DNA of 64,000 nucleotides, taken from the NCBI RefSeq assembly GCF_014650955.1, contig NZ_BMVY01000020.1:94453-158452 (forward strand), read 5' to 3'. A program made the translations under genes and the position numbers. The notes beneath the pieces are model-generated. The model searched no databases. It saw only the letters and a list, made by a program, of their open reading frames with translations, and had not been told where the DNA came from. Positions 1 to 7,898 of the stretch are shown here, in pieces (position 1 is the stretch's first letter; the number at the start of each line of letters is the position of its first letter). The DNA comes from Streptomyces tauricus (GTDB taxonomy: Bacteria > Actinomycetota > Actinomycetes > Streptomycetales > Streptomycetaceae).

Positions 1-66
1 CAAAAGGTTCAGGTATTTGCCCTGTGTGGGTGACGATCACGTCAGATGTGCGAAACGGAGCGAGGC

Positions 67-918
67 ATGGCACCACGGAGCACCCCCACGGCCCGCCGCC
101 TGCGCATCGGCACCGAGCTTCGCCGACTGCGTGAGCGGGCAGGCATGACCGCGGTGCAGGCAGCTCGCTCACTGGGGACGACTCAGGCGCAGATCAGCAA
201 TATCGAGGCCAACCGCTTCGGGGTGAGCGGGGAGCGCGTGCGCACGCTGGCCCGCATCTACGGCTGCGGGGACGAGCCGTTCGTCGACGCCCTCGCGGAC
301 ATGGCGGCCAACCGCACGCGCGGCTGGTGGGAGGAGTACCGGGACGTATTGCCGTCCCCTCTCCTGGACCTGGCCGAGATGGAACACCACGCCACCGCAC
401 TACGCGTGGCCCAGGTCATCAACATCCCCGGCCTGCTGCAGACCCCCGATCACGCCCGCGCCCTGTTCCACGAAGCGGTCCCGCCCCTGCGCCCCCACGA
501 GATCGAGCACCTCGTCTCCTACCGCCTTAAACGCCAGGCTGTCCTGTTCCGCGACAACCCGGTGCCGTACACCGCGATCATCCACGAAGCGGCCCTGCGC
601 ATGCAGTTCGGCGGCCGGGAGGTGGCCCGCACGCAACTCCGCCACCTCCTGGAGGCCGGCGAACAACCGAACATCACCCTGCGCGTCATCCCCTTCGACG
701 GCACGTCGTTCCCGACCGCCGGCCATGGACTCGACTACGCGAGCGGGCCGGTGACCGCCCTCGACACCGCCGCGCTGGACACCAGCCACGGAAACGAACT
801 GATCAATGCCGTCGGCAAGTTGGAGACTTATCGGCTCGTCCTGGATCGCATGGAGGGTGCGACCCTGAAGCCCGCCGCCTCCCACAAGCTCATCGCCACC
901 ATCACCAAGAACATCTGA
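67..918 (+). CDS. XRE-family helix-turn-helix regulator with DUF5753 domain
   Basis: A 283-residue cytoplasmic DNA-binding protein. Residues about 12-66 form a Cro/C1-type helix-turn-helix (LRRLRERAGMTAVQAARSLG followed by QISNIEANR), and residues about 100-280 match the DUF5753 ligand- or partner-binding half seen in hundreds of Streptomyces paralogues. I chose ATG 67 because GGAG lies six bases upstream; an in-frame ATG at 46 lacks a ribosome-binding site. A DUF397 gene starts 11 bp downstream, the usual partner of this family (BldB/WhiJ-like pairs are the studied examples), so the two probably form a small regulatory or toxin-antitoxin-like unit. The target is unknown. Confidence 0.9.
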   Translation: MAPRSTPTARRLRIGTELRRLRERAGMTAVQAARSLGTTQAQISNIEANRFGVSGERVRTLARIYGCGDEPFVDALADMAANRTRGWWEEYRDVLPSPLLDLAEMEHHATALRVAQVINIPGLLQTPDHARALFHEAVPPLRPHEIEHLVSYRLKRQAVLFRDNPVPYTAIIHEAALRMQFGGREVARTQLRHLLEAGEQPNITLRVIPFDGTSFPTAGHGLDYASGPVTALDTAALDTSHGNELINAVGKLETYRLVLDRMEGATLKPAASHKLIATITKNI

Positions 919-929
919 CCAGGAGCGCC

Positions 930-1130
930 ATGACCAACCTCCCTTGGCAGAAGTCCACCCACAGCGAGTCGGGGTCCGCCTGCGTCTACATCGCCACCCC
1001 CGCCGCCGGAACGATCCTCCTCCGGGAGAGTGACGACCCAGAAACCATCCTCACCACCGGCCCGCGCCAGCTCGCAGCCCTGATATGCACCTTCGGCATA
1101 GGCCAGGGGAAAAGTCACTCGTACGACTGA
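930..1130 (+). CDS. DUF397 domain small protein, partner of the XRE regulator
   Basis: A 66-residue protein beginning MTNLPWQKSTHSESGSACV, the typical DUF397 opening (W-x-KS-x-S...C). It follows the XRE gene by 11 bp with an AGGAG ribosome-binding site, so the pair is co-transcribed. In characterised Streptomyces pairs the DUF397 protein modulates its cognate XRE regulator. The usual 'VRDSKxP' segment is here VRES-like (LLRESDDPETIL), and the C-terminus has a short extension after the domain. Assignment to the family is firm; function is inferred from context. Confidence 0.88.
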   Translation: MTNLPWQKSTHSESGSACVYIATPAAGTILLRESDDPETILTTGPRQLAALICTFGIGQGKSHSYD

Positions 1131-1182
1131 CCGCATGCCGTTCGGACGACCCCGACCAATGCGGCTCACTACGTTCCGCCGC

Positions 1183-2060
1183 ATGGTCAGCTCACCCCAT
1201 GAGGCGATGCACCAGATCTTCAGGGAGGATCCGCGGCTGTTCGCCCGGGCCCTCCCGAAGGCCGGCATCACTCTTCCCGAACCCACGGAAGTCCAGCTCC
1301 TGGACACCGATCTCACCGAGATCAGGCCCCTCGAACGCCGCGTGGACACCCTGTTACGGGTCGACACGGCGGACAACGGGAGTTACCTGCTCGCCATCGA
1401 GATGCAGGGAGACGGGACCCGGACAAGCTCAACAGCTGGACGTACTACCTGGCACACCTCTACGCCAAGTACGAGCTGCCGCCGGTCCTCCTTGTCGTCT
1501 GCCAGGACAAGTCCACCGCGTCCTGGGCGGCCGAGCCCATCCGTATCGGCCCCTCCACCCACACCAGCATCGCCGTCTTCCCCCTGGTCCTGGGGCCCGA
1601 CAACCTTCCCGCGATCATCGACCCGGACGAGGCGGCGCAGGACCTCGGTCTCTCCGTCTTCTCGGCACTCACCCACGCCAAGGACCCGGCCCTGCCTGCG
1701 ATACTGGACGCACTGGCGACGGCACTCGTCGACACCGGCGGCGAGATCGCGAAGGACTGGGCGGAATTCATCGAGATCGGTCTGGGTGACCCCCGGACGC
1801 GCGCACTCTGGAGGAACTTGATGGCCACGTACACCAGTCGCTTCCCCGGCAGCGGGACCATCATCGAGGAGTCCATCAACAGGGGGCTGGCTCAGAGCCG
1901 GGCCGAGGACATCGTCCGTCTCCTCACCCTCCGCGGCATCGACACCCCCGAAGCCGCCCGGGAGCGCATCACCGGCTGCGCCGATCTGGAGACCCTCGGC
2001 ACCTGGTTCGACCGGGCGGTCACGGCCACCGACGTGGAAGAGCTGTTCGCGGACATGTAG
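1183..2060 (+). pseudogene. Frameshifted Rpn/PD-(D/E)XK-like nuclease-family gene
   Basis: Two reading frames together encode one protein of about 290 residues. The first runs from ATG 1183 (MVSSPHEAMHQIFREDP) and holds the D...E-x-Q residues expected of the Rpn-type PD-(D/E)XK fold (RRVDTLLRVDT, LLAIEMQ). Near 1411-1420 the coding frame moves by -1, and continues as DPDKLNSWTYYLAHLYAKYE to the stop at 2060, including a C-terminal helical part (AEDIVRLLTLRGIDTPEAA). The shift fits loss of one base next to GACGGGACCC. It may be a true pseudogene or a sequencing error in a short G/C run. Family members are linked to transposase-like nucleases and are common singletons in Streptomyces. Confidence 0.7.
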
Positions 2061-2184
2061 CCGCCGAAGCCGGCAGGGATGGCGTATCTCCGCCATCCCT
2101 GTTCGCACAGCCCGCTCATAGGCACCCTCGCGAGCCGCCGCAGGCGTTTCTGCAGGTGGAACCCCACCTCCTGGACACCGACGA

Positions 2185-2199
2185 AGGTTAGGCTAACCT
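2185..2199. promoter_or_regulatory. Iron box upstream of desE (DmdR1/DtxR-family operator)
   Basis: The 15-bp inverted repeat AGGTTAGGCTAACCT (perfect apart from its central base) lies 53 bp upstream of the desE start. It contains the TTAGGCTAA core of Streptomyces iron boxes, which the iron-dependent repressor DmdR1 binds. It predicts iron-repressed expression of the siderophore-binding protein. Confidence 0.88.
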
Positions 2200-2252
2200 A
2201 CCTTCGCACCTGTCCCGGTGGGTCATCCGCCCTGTTCGAAAGCAGCCACGCC

Positions 2253-3299
2253 ATGTCCAACGCCCGTGCCACCCACCTCACCCGACGCGGCATCCTCGCC
2301 GCCGGCGGGGCCGTCGGCCTCGGTACCGTTCTGGCCGCCTGCGGTGACGACGACCCGAAAAGCGGTGGCTCGGCGGACAAGACGAAGGCCGCCGCGTCCG
2401 GCCCCTGGACGTTCAAGGACGACCGCGACGAGACCGTGAAGCTCGACAAGATCCCGGCGAACATCGTCGCGTTCACCGGTGTCGCCGCCGCCCTCTTCGA
2501 CTACGGCATCGAGGTCAAGGGCGTCTTCGGCCCGACCAGGACCGAGGACGGCAAGGCCGACGTCCAGGCCGGCGACATGGACGTCAGCAAGGTGACGGTC
2601 CTCGGCAACGTGTACGGCCAGTTCGCCGTCGAGAAGTACGCGGCGCTCGCCCCTGACGTGCTGCTCACCACGATGTTCGACGACGCCGGCACCCTCTGGT
2701 ACGTCCCCGCCGAGTCCAAGGACAAAATCGCCAAGCTCGCCCCGAGCGTCGGCATCTCCGTCTACGACCGCCAGTTGCCCAAGCCGCTGGAGCGCATGTA
2801 CGCGCTCGCCGAGTCGCTGGGCGCCGACGTGAAGGCCGCCAAGACCGTCGAGGCGAAGAAGAACTTCGAGAAGGCCGCCGAGCGCCTGCGCGCCGCCGCC
2901 AAGGCCCGCCCCGAGATCAAGGTCCTCGCCGGTTCCGCCAGCCAGGACATCTTCTACGTGTCCGGCTCGAACCTCTCCATCGACCTGGAGTACTTCAAGG
3001 CCCTCGGCGTGAACCTCGTCGAGCCGCCCGCCAAGGTCCTCAAGGCCAGCGGCGGTTGGTTCGAGAACCTGAGCTGGGAGAACGTCGACAAGTACCCGGC
3101 CGACATCATCATCATGGACGACCGCACCGCGACCATCCAGCCCGCCGACATCACCGAGGCGACCTGGAAGAAGCTGCCCGCCGTGAAGGCCGGCCAGGTC
3201 ATCGGCCGCACCCCCGAGCCGATCCTCTCCTACGACAAGTGCACCCCCATGCTCAACAACCTCGCCGAGGCCATCGAAAAGGCCAAGAAGGTCGCCTGA
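2253..3299 (+). CDS. desE: Ferrioxamine-type siderophore ABC transporter substrate-binding lipoprotein DesE
   Basis: A 348-residue extracellular lipoprotein that captures ferric hydroxamate siderophores and delivers them to an FhuBC-type permease encoded elsewhere. The N-terminus has twin arginines R11-R12 (LTRRGILAAGG) and a lipobox with C30 (LAAC), so it is probably Tat-exported and lipid-anchored. The rest matches class III periplasmic-binding proteins (FhuD-like), with the two lobes joined by a long helix. Start ATG 2253 fits the signal peptide; the frame is open further upstream but not signal-like. It lies immediately before desF and desABCD and has its own iron box, as in the S. coelicolor desferrioxamine locus I recall. 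Confidence 0.92.
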   Translation: MSNARATHLTRRGILAAGGAVGLGTVLAACGDDDPKSGGSADKTKAAASGPWTFKDDRDETVKLDKIPANIVAFTGVAAALFDYGIEVKGVFGPTRTEDGKADVQAGDMDVSKVTVLGNVYGQFAVEKYAALAPDVLLTTMFDDAGTLWYVPAESKDKIAKLAPSVGISVYDRQLPKPLERMYALAESLGADVKAAKTVEAKKNFEKAAERLRAAAKARPEIKVLAGSASQDIFYVSGSNLSIDLEYFKALGVNLVEPPAKVLKASGGWFENLSWENVDKYPADIIIMDDRTATIQPADITEATWKKLPAVKAGQVIGRTPEPILSYDKCTPMLNNLAEAIEKAKKVA

Positions 3300-3305
3300 C
3301 ACCCC

Positions 3306-3452
3306 ACAAGGGCCGCGGGGAACGGCGCAGCCTCATGCCTTTCAGCTTTCAGGGGCGCGGGGAACGGCGCAGTCTTTTCGCCTTGAGGGGCGCGGGGAAC
3401 GGCGCAATCTTTTGTCTTTCGCCTTCAGGGGCGCGGGGAACGGCGCGGCCAA
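3306..3452 (+). repeat. GC-rich interspersed repeat cluster A (4 copies)
   Basis: Four tandem G-rich copies of GGGGCGCGGGGAACGGCGCA separated by about 36-40 bp, with shared spacer sequence (GTCTTTTGTCTTTC-like). It occupies the desE-desF gap. The same unit recurs in seven other clusters in this window. Confidence 0.85.
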
Positions 3453-3539
3453 CCCCCACCGGCCCACCGGCCCGCAGCCAACCCACCGCACCACCCCCGC
3501 CCCGCGCCCCCACACCCCCCGCGGAGCGAAGGAGTACGC

Positions 3540-4409
3540 ATGCCCACAGCCACAGCCACCCCGTACCGCATGTTCACCCTCCAGGTGGCAAGGACGAGGC
3601 GCCTGACTCCCTCCCTCCTCCGCGTCACCTTCAGCGGCCCGGAGCTGGGCGCCTTCGCCTCCGACGGCCGCGACCAGAGCCTCACCCTCTTCCTCCCCCG
3701 CCCGGGACAGACCGAGCCCGTCATGCCTCCCGTGGAGTACGGCGACGGCTGGCGCCAGGCCTGGCTCGACACCCCCGAGGACACACGCGCGGTCATGCGC
3801 TCGTACACGCTCCGCGCCCTGCGCCGGGACGTGTACGGAGCCACCACCGAGGTCGACATCGACTTCGTCCTGCACGGGACGGAGCCCGGCGCCGCCACCC
3901 CCGCGGGCCCGGCGTCGCGCTGGGCGGCCGACGCCGCCCCCGGCGACCGCGCCGTCCTCCTCGGCCCCTCCGTCGCCGACAACGGAGCCATCCGTTTCCG
4001 GCCTCCCGCCGACGCCGACCTCGTCCTCCTCTGGGCCGACGAGACGGCCCTGCCCGCCGCGTCGGCCATCCTGGAGACCCTGCCCGCCGGGACGAGGGCC
4101 CGCGTCTGGCTGGAGGTCCCGCACGCGGGTGACCGCCACGCGCCCCCCACCGCCGCCGGGGTCGACGCCGAGATCACCTGGCTCGTACGCGACGAGGGCG
4201 CCCCCAGCGCGGTGGAGGCGATCCGCGCCGCCCGACTCCCCGCCGCGCGGGCCCCGTACGCCTGGATCGCGGGCGAGGCCGGCTGTGTGAAGGAGTTGCG
4301 GCGCCATCTCGTACGGGAGCGCGAACTCGACCGCACACGGGTCACGTTCGTCGGTTACTGGCGGCGCGGGCTGAGCGAGGAACAACTCCGCGCACAAGCC
4401 GCCGCGTAG
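3540..4409 (+). CDS. desF: Siderophore-interacting FAD-binding reductase (SIP family), DesF-like
   Basis: A 289-residue cytoplasmic flavoprotein predicted to reduce ferric siderophore and release iron. The N-terminal FAD-binding beta-barrel carries the R-S-Y-T-x-R motif at residues 87-92 that contacts FAD, and the C-terminal half (about 125-280) is the SIP NAD(P)H-binding domain ending in the characteristic FVGYWRRGLSEEQL. Start ATG 3540 follows GGAGCGAAGGAG. It sits between desE and desA, so uptake and iron release are encoded next to synthesis. The name desF is used by some authors for this gene; the substrate ferrioxamine is inferred from context. Confidence 0.88.
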   Translation: MPTATATPYRMFTLQVARTRRLTPSLLRVTFSGPELGAFASDGRDQSLTLFLPRPGQTEPVMPPVEYGDGWRQAWLDTPEDTRAVMRSYTLRALRRDVYGATTEVDIDFVLHGTEPGAATPAGPASRWAADAAPGDRAVLLGPSVADNGAIRFRPPADADLVLLWADETALPAASAILETLPAGTRARVWLEVPHAGDRHAPPTAAGVDAEITWLVRDEGAPSAVEAIRAARLPAARAPYAWIAGEAGCVKELRRHLVRERELDRTRVTFVGYWRRGLSEEQLRAQAAA

Positions 4410-4435
4410 GGCAGACCACGTCATCCCGGCCGCCG

Positions 4436-4463
4436 TGTGACGCAGAGAGAGGCATGCGTCACA
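4436..4463. promoter_or_regulatory. 9-bp perfect inverted repeat between desF and desA
   Basis: TGTGACGCA and TGCGTCACA are exact reverse complements separated by 10 bp. It could be a weak desF terminator hairpin (no T-run follows) or an operator; the TGTGA/TCACA ends resemble a Crp half-site pair but the spacing is far too wide for Crp. Role unresolved. Confidence 0.45.
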
Positions 4464-4492
4464 GCGTGACGTAGGGCCAGGGCTCACACAGG

Positions 4493-4517
4493 AACTTAGG
4501 TTAGGCTAACCTAAGTT
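4493..4517. promoter_or_regulatory. Iron box controlling desABCD (25-bp palindrome)
   Basis: A 25-bp inverted repeat that is perfect apart from its central base, with core TTAGGTTAGGCTAACCTAA, matches the DmdR1/DtxR-family iron box consensus over its full length. It ends 66 bp before desA, so it predicts tight iron repression of the biosynthetic operon. Confidence 0.93.
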
Positions 4518-4583
4518 AGTCGCAGCAGCCCCCCACGTCCCACTCCTGCGCCCGTCCCTCTCCTGCCCCCGGAGGACTCCCCC

Positions 4584-6026
4584 ATGCGCTCGCACCTGCT
4601 CAATGACACGACCGCGGACCGGTACCGCCGTTCCGTGACCGAAGGAATAGAGCGGGTGGCGGCCAAACTCGCCACCACCGACCGTCCGTTCACGGGTGTC
4701 ACGGTCGACGCCCTCGCTCCCCGTATCGACCGGATCGACCTCGACAAGCCGCTGCACGACACCACCGCGGTGCTCGACGAACTGGAGGACGTCTACCTCC
4801 GGGACGCGATCTACTTCCACCACCCGCGCTACCTCGCCCACCTCAACTGCCCGGTGGTCATACCCGCGGTGGTCGGCGAAGCGGTCCTCTCCGCCGTCAA
4901 CTCCTCCCTCGACACCTGGGACCAGTCGGCCGGCGGCACCCTGATCGAGCGCAAGCTCATCGACTGGACCAACGAGCGCATCGGCTTCGGCTGCTCCGCC
5001 GACGGCGTGTTCACCTCCGGCGGTTCGCAGTCCAACCTCCAGGCGCTGCTGCTCGCCCGCGAGGAGGCCAAGACCGACTCGTACGCCAAACTGCGGATCT
5101 TCGCCTCCGAGGCGAGCCACTTCAGCGTCAAGAAGTCCGCGAAACTCCTCGGGCTCGGCCAGGATGCCGTGGTCACCGTCCCCACCGGCAACGACAAGCG
5201 CATGCAGACCGTCGCGCTCGCCCACGAGCTGGAGCGCTGCGAGCGGGACGGCCTGGTGCCCATGGCCGTCGTCGCGACCGCCGGCACCACCGACTTCGGC
5301 TCCATCGACCCGCTGCCCGAGATCGCCGCGCTGTGCGAGCAGTTCGGTGCCTGGATGCACGTGGACGCCGCGTACGGCTGCGGACTGCTCACCTCGCTGA
5401 AGAACCGGCACCGCATCGACGGCATCGAGCGCGCCGACTCCGTGACCGTGGACTACCACAAGTCCTTCTTCCAGCCGGTGAGTTCGTCCGCCGTGCTCGT
5501 CCGCGACGCGGCCACCCTGCGCCACGCCACCTACCACGCGGAGTACCTCAACCCGCAGCGCATGGTGCAGGAGCGCATCCCGAACCAGGTCGACAAGTCC
5601 CTGCAGACCACCCGCCGGTTCGACGCCCTGAAACTGTGGATGACGCTGCGCGTGATGGGCGCCGACGGCATCGGCCAGCTCTTCGACGAGGTCTGCGACC
5701 TGGCGGAGGAGGGCTGGAGGCTGCTGGCCGCCGACCCGCGCTACGACGTCGTGGTCGCCCCCTCCCTCTCCACTCTCGTCTTCCGCTACATCCCGGCCGC
5801 CGTCACCGACCCGGCCGAGATCGACCGCGCCAACCTGTACGCCCGCAAGGCCCTGTTCGCCTCCGGCGACGCGGTGGTCGCGGGTACGAAGGTCGGCGGC
5901 CGTCACTTCCTGAAGTTCACCCTGCTCAACCCCGAGACCACGACGGACGACATCTCCGCCGTGCTCGACCTGATCGCCGGCCACGCCGAGCAGTACCTTG
6001 GAGAGTCCCTTGACCGCGCTTCCTGA
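4584..6026 (+). CDS. desA: PLP-dependent lysine decarboxylase DesA
   Basis: A 480-residue cytoplasmic group II pyridoxal-phosphate decarboxylase that converts L-lysine to cadaverine, the first step of desferrioxamine synthesis. The cofactor lysine is K293 in VDYHKSFFQP, and D261 in HVDAAYG is the conserved aspartate that contacts the pyridine ring. Length is normal for the family. GGAGG lies just upstream of ATG 4584. It is first in the desABCD operon: desB begins inside its 3' end, and an iron box lies upstream. Identity rests on sequence plus the complete des context. Confidence 0.96.
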   Translation: MRSHLLNDTTADRYRRSVTEGIERVAAKLATTDRPFTGVTVDALAPRIDRIDLDKPLHDTTAVLDELEDVYLRDAIYFHHPRYLAHLNCPVVIPAVVGEAVLSAVNSSLDTWDQSAGGTLIERKLIDWTNERIGFGCSADGVFTSGGSQSNLQALLLAREEAKTDSYAKLRIFASEASHFSVKKSAKLLGLGQDAVVTVPTGNDKRMQTVALAHELERCERDGLVPMAVVATAGTTDFGSIDPLPEIAALCEQFGAWMHVDAAYGCGLLTSLKNRHRIDGIERADSVTVDYHKSFFQPVSSSAVLVRDAATLRHATYHAEYLNPQRMVQERIPNQVDKSLQTTRRFDALKLWMTLRVMGADGIGQLFDEVCDLAEEGWRLLAADPRYDVVVAPSLSTLVFRYIPAAVTDPAEIDRANLYARKALFASGDAVVAGTKVGGRHFLKFTLLNPETTTDDISAVLDLIAGHAEQYLGESLDRAS

Positions 6027-7326
6027 ACCCGCTGAATCCGTCGGGGCCGCTGAATCCCCCTCGCGGACGCACGATTTCATCGGCATCGGGCTGGGCCCCT
6101 TCAACCTCGGTCTCGCCTGCCTCACCGAGCCGATCGCCGAACTCGACGGTGTCTTCCTGGAGTCCAAGCCGGACTTCGAGTGGCACTCCGGGATGTTCCT
6201 GGAGGGCGCGCACCTCCAGACGCCGTTCATGTCGGACCTGGTCACCCTGGCCGACCCGACGTCCCCGTACTCCTTCCTCAACTACCTGAAGGAATCGGGC
6301 CGCCTGTACTCGTTCTACATCCGCGAGAACTTCTACCCGCTGCGCGTCGAGTACGACGACTACTGCCGCTGGGCCGCCTCGAAACTCTCCAGTGTCCGCT
6401 TCAGCACGACGGTCACGGAGGTCACGTACGAGGCCGAGAACGAGAACGGGGTGTACGTCGTCCGGACCACCGCCGGTGACACGTACCGCGCCCGGCACCT
6501 CGTCCTCGGCACCGGCACTCCCCCGTACATCCCGGAGGCCTGCGCCGACCTCGGCGGGGACTTCATCCACAACTCCCGCTACCAGCAGCACAAGCGGGAG
6601 CTGCAGGCCAAGAAGTCGATCACGCTGGTCGGCAGCGGCCAGTCCGCCGCCGAGATCTACTACGACCTGCTCAGCGAGATCGACGTCCACGGCTACCGGC
6701 TGAACTGGGTCACGCGCTCCCCGCGGTTCTTCCCGCTGGAGTACACCAAGCTCACGCTGGAGATGACCTCCCCGGAGTACATCGACTACTTCCACGCGCT
6801 GCCCGAGCGGACCCGCTACCGCCTCCAGACGGAGCAGAAGGGCCTGTTCAAGGGCATCGACGGGGAGCTGATCGACTCGATCTTCGACCTGCTCTACCAG
6901 AAGAACCTCAGCGGCCCGGTCCCCACCCGCCTGCTCACCAACTCGGCTCTGAAGGAGGCGGGTTACGAGAACGGCACGTACACCCTGGGGCTGCGTCAGG
7001 AGGAGCAGGAGACGGACTACGAGCTGCAGTCCGAGGGCCTGATCCTGGCGACCGGCTACAAGTACGTGGAGCCCGCGTTCCTGAAGCCCGTGCGCGACCG
7101 GATCCGCTACGACGAGCACGGCAACCACGACGTGGCACGCAACTACGCCATCGACACCACCGGCCGCGGGATCTTCCTGCAGAACGCCGGCGTCCACACC
7201 CACTCGATCACGTCACCCGACCTCGGCATGGGCGCGTACCGCAACGCGTACATCATCCGGGAACTGCTCGGCACCGAGTACTACCCGGTGGAGAAGTCCA
7301 TCGCCTTCCAGGAGTTCGCGATATGA
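6010..7326 (+). CDS. desB: Cadaverine N-monooxygenase DesB
   Basis: A flavin-dependent N-hydroxylating monooxygenase (about 438 residues) of the IucD/PvdA family, converting cadaverine to N-hydroxycadaverine with NADPH and O2. It shows the FAD motif GIGLGPFNLGLA near residues 23-34, the NADPH motif VGSGQSAAE around 207-215 and the C-terminal ATGYKY. I chose TTG 6010 because GGAGAG lies just before it; an in-frame TTG at 5998 is an alternative. The gene overlaps the end of desA and its ATGA junction with desC implies translational coupling. Confidence 0.95.
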   Translation: MTALPEPAESVGAAESPSRTHDFIGIGLGPFNLGLACLTEPIAELDGVFLESKPDFEWHSGMFLEGAHLQTPFMSDLVTLADPTSPYSFLNYLKESGRLYSFYIRENFYPLRVEYDDYCRWAASKLSSVRFSTTVTEVTYEAENENGVYVVRTTAGDTYRARHLVLGTGTPPYIPEACADLGGDFIHNSRYQQHKRELQAKKSITLVGSGQSAAEIYYDLLSEIDVHGYRLNWVTRSPRFFPLEYTKLTLEMTSPEYIDYFHALPERTRYRLQTEQKGLFKGIDGELIDSIFDLLYQKNLSGPVPTRLLTNSALKEAGYENGTYTLGLRQEEQETDYELQSEGLILATGYKYVEPAFLKPVRDRIRYDEHGNHDVARNYAIDTTGRGIFLQNAGVHTHSITSPDLGMGAYRNAYIIRELLGTEYYPVEKSIAFQEFAI

Positions 7327-7898
7327 CCGCCGCCGGAAACAGCGACGGCGTGGGCACGCTGACCGTCCGCCCCCTCGACCCCCTCAAGGACGCCGAGCTG
7401 CTGCACTCCTGGGTGACCGACCCCAAGGCCGCGTTCTGGATGATGCAGGACGCGAAACTCCAGGACGTGGAGCGCGAGTACATGGCCATCGCGGCCAGCG
7501 AACACCACCACGCGTACATCGGCCTGCACGACGGCCGGCCCGCGTTCCTGATGGAGAAGTACGACCCCCGGTACATCGAACTCGTCGGGCTGTACGAGCC
7601 CGAACCCGGTGACGTCGGTATGCACTTCCTGGTCGCCCCCACCGACCGGCCCGTGCACGGCTTCACCCGGGCCGTCATCACCGCCGTGATGACCGAGCTG
7701 TTCGCCGACCCGCGCACCCGCCGGGTCGTCGTCGAGCCCGATGTCAGCAACGAGGCGGTGCACGCGCTCAACGAGACCGTCGGCTTCGTCCCCGAGCGTG
7801 AGATCGACAAGCCGGAGAAGCGCGCGCTGCTGTCCTTCTGCACGCGCGAGCAGTTCCTGAACCGGCACACCCCGGCCACCCGAGGAGTTTCCCCGTGA
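7323..7898 (+). CDS. desC: N-hydroxycadaverine acyltransferase DesC (GNAT family)
   Basis: A 191-residue GNAT-fold acyltransferase of the RhbD/AlcB type that transfers succinyl or acetyl from CoA to N-hydroxycadaverine, giving the hydroxamate units of desferrioxamines B and E. Features include the N-terminal LTVRPLDPLKDAELLHSWV, HxAYIGLHDGRPAFLMEKYDP and the EPDVSNEAVHALNETVGF region typical of siderophore acyltransferases. ATG 7323 overlaps the desB stop by 4 bp, and desD in turn overlaps its stop, so the operon is tightly coupled. Confidence 0.95.
   Translation: MTAAGNSDGVGTLTVRPLDPLKDAELLHSWVTDPKAAFWMMQDAKLQDVEREYMAIAASEHHHAYIGLHDGRPAFLMEKYDPRYIELVGLYEPEPGDVGMHFLVAPTDRPVHGFTRAVITAVMTELFADPRTRRVVVEPDVSNEAVHALNETVGFVPEREIDKPEKRALLSFCTREQFLNRHTPATRGVSP

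Noticed and set aside
4506..6281. 591-residue open frame antisense to desA
   Set aside because: A GC-rich shadow of desA; lacks a ribosome-binding site, has Val/Gly/Arg/Leu-rich composition typical of antisense frames, and desA is certain. The same applies to other long opposite-strand frames, for example opposite glmS, the chitinase, the two-component genes and cdgA/LLM.
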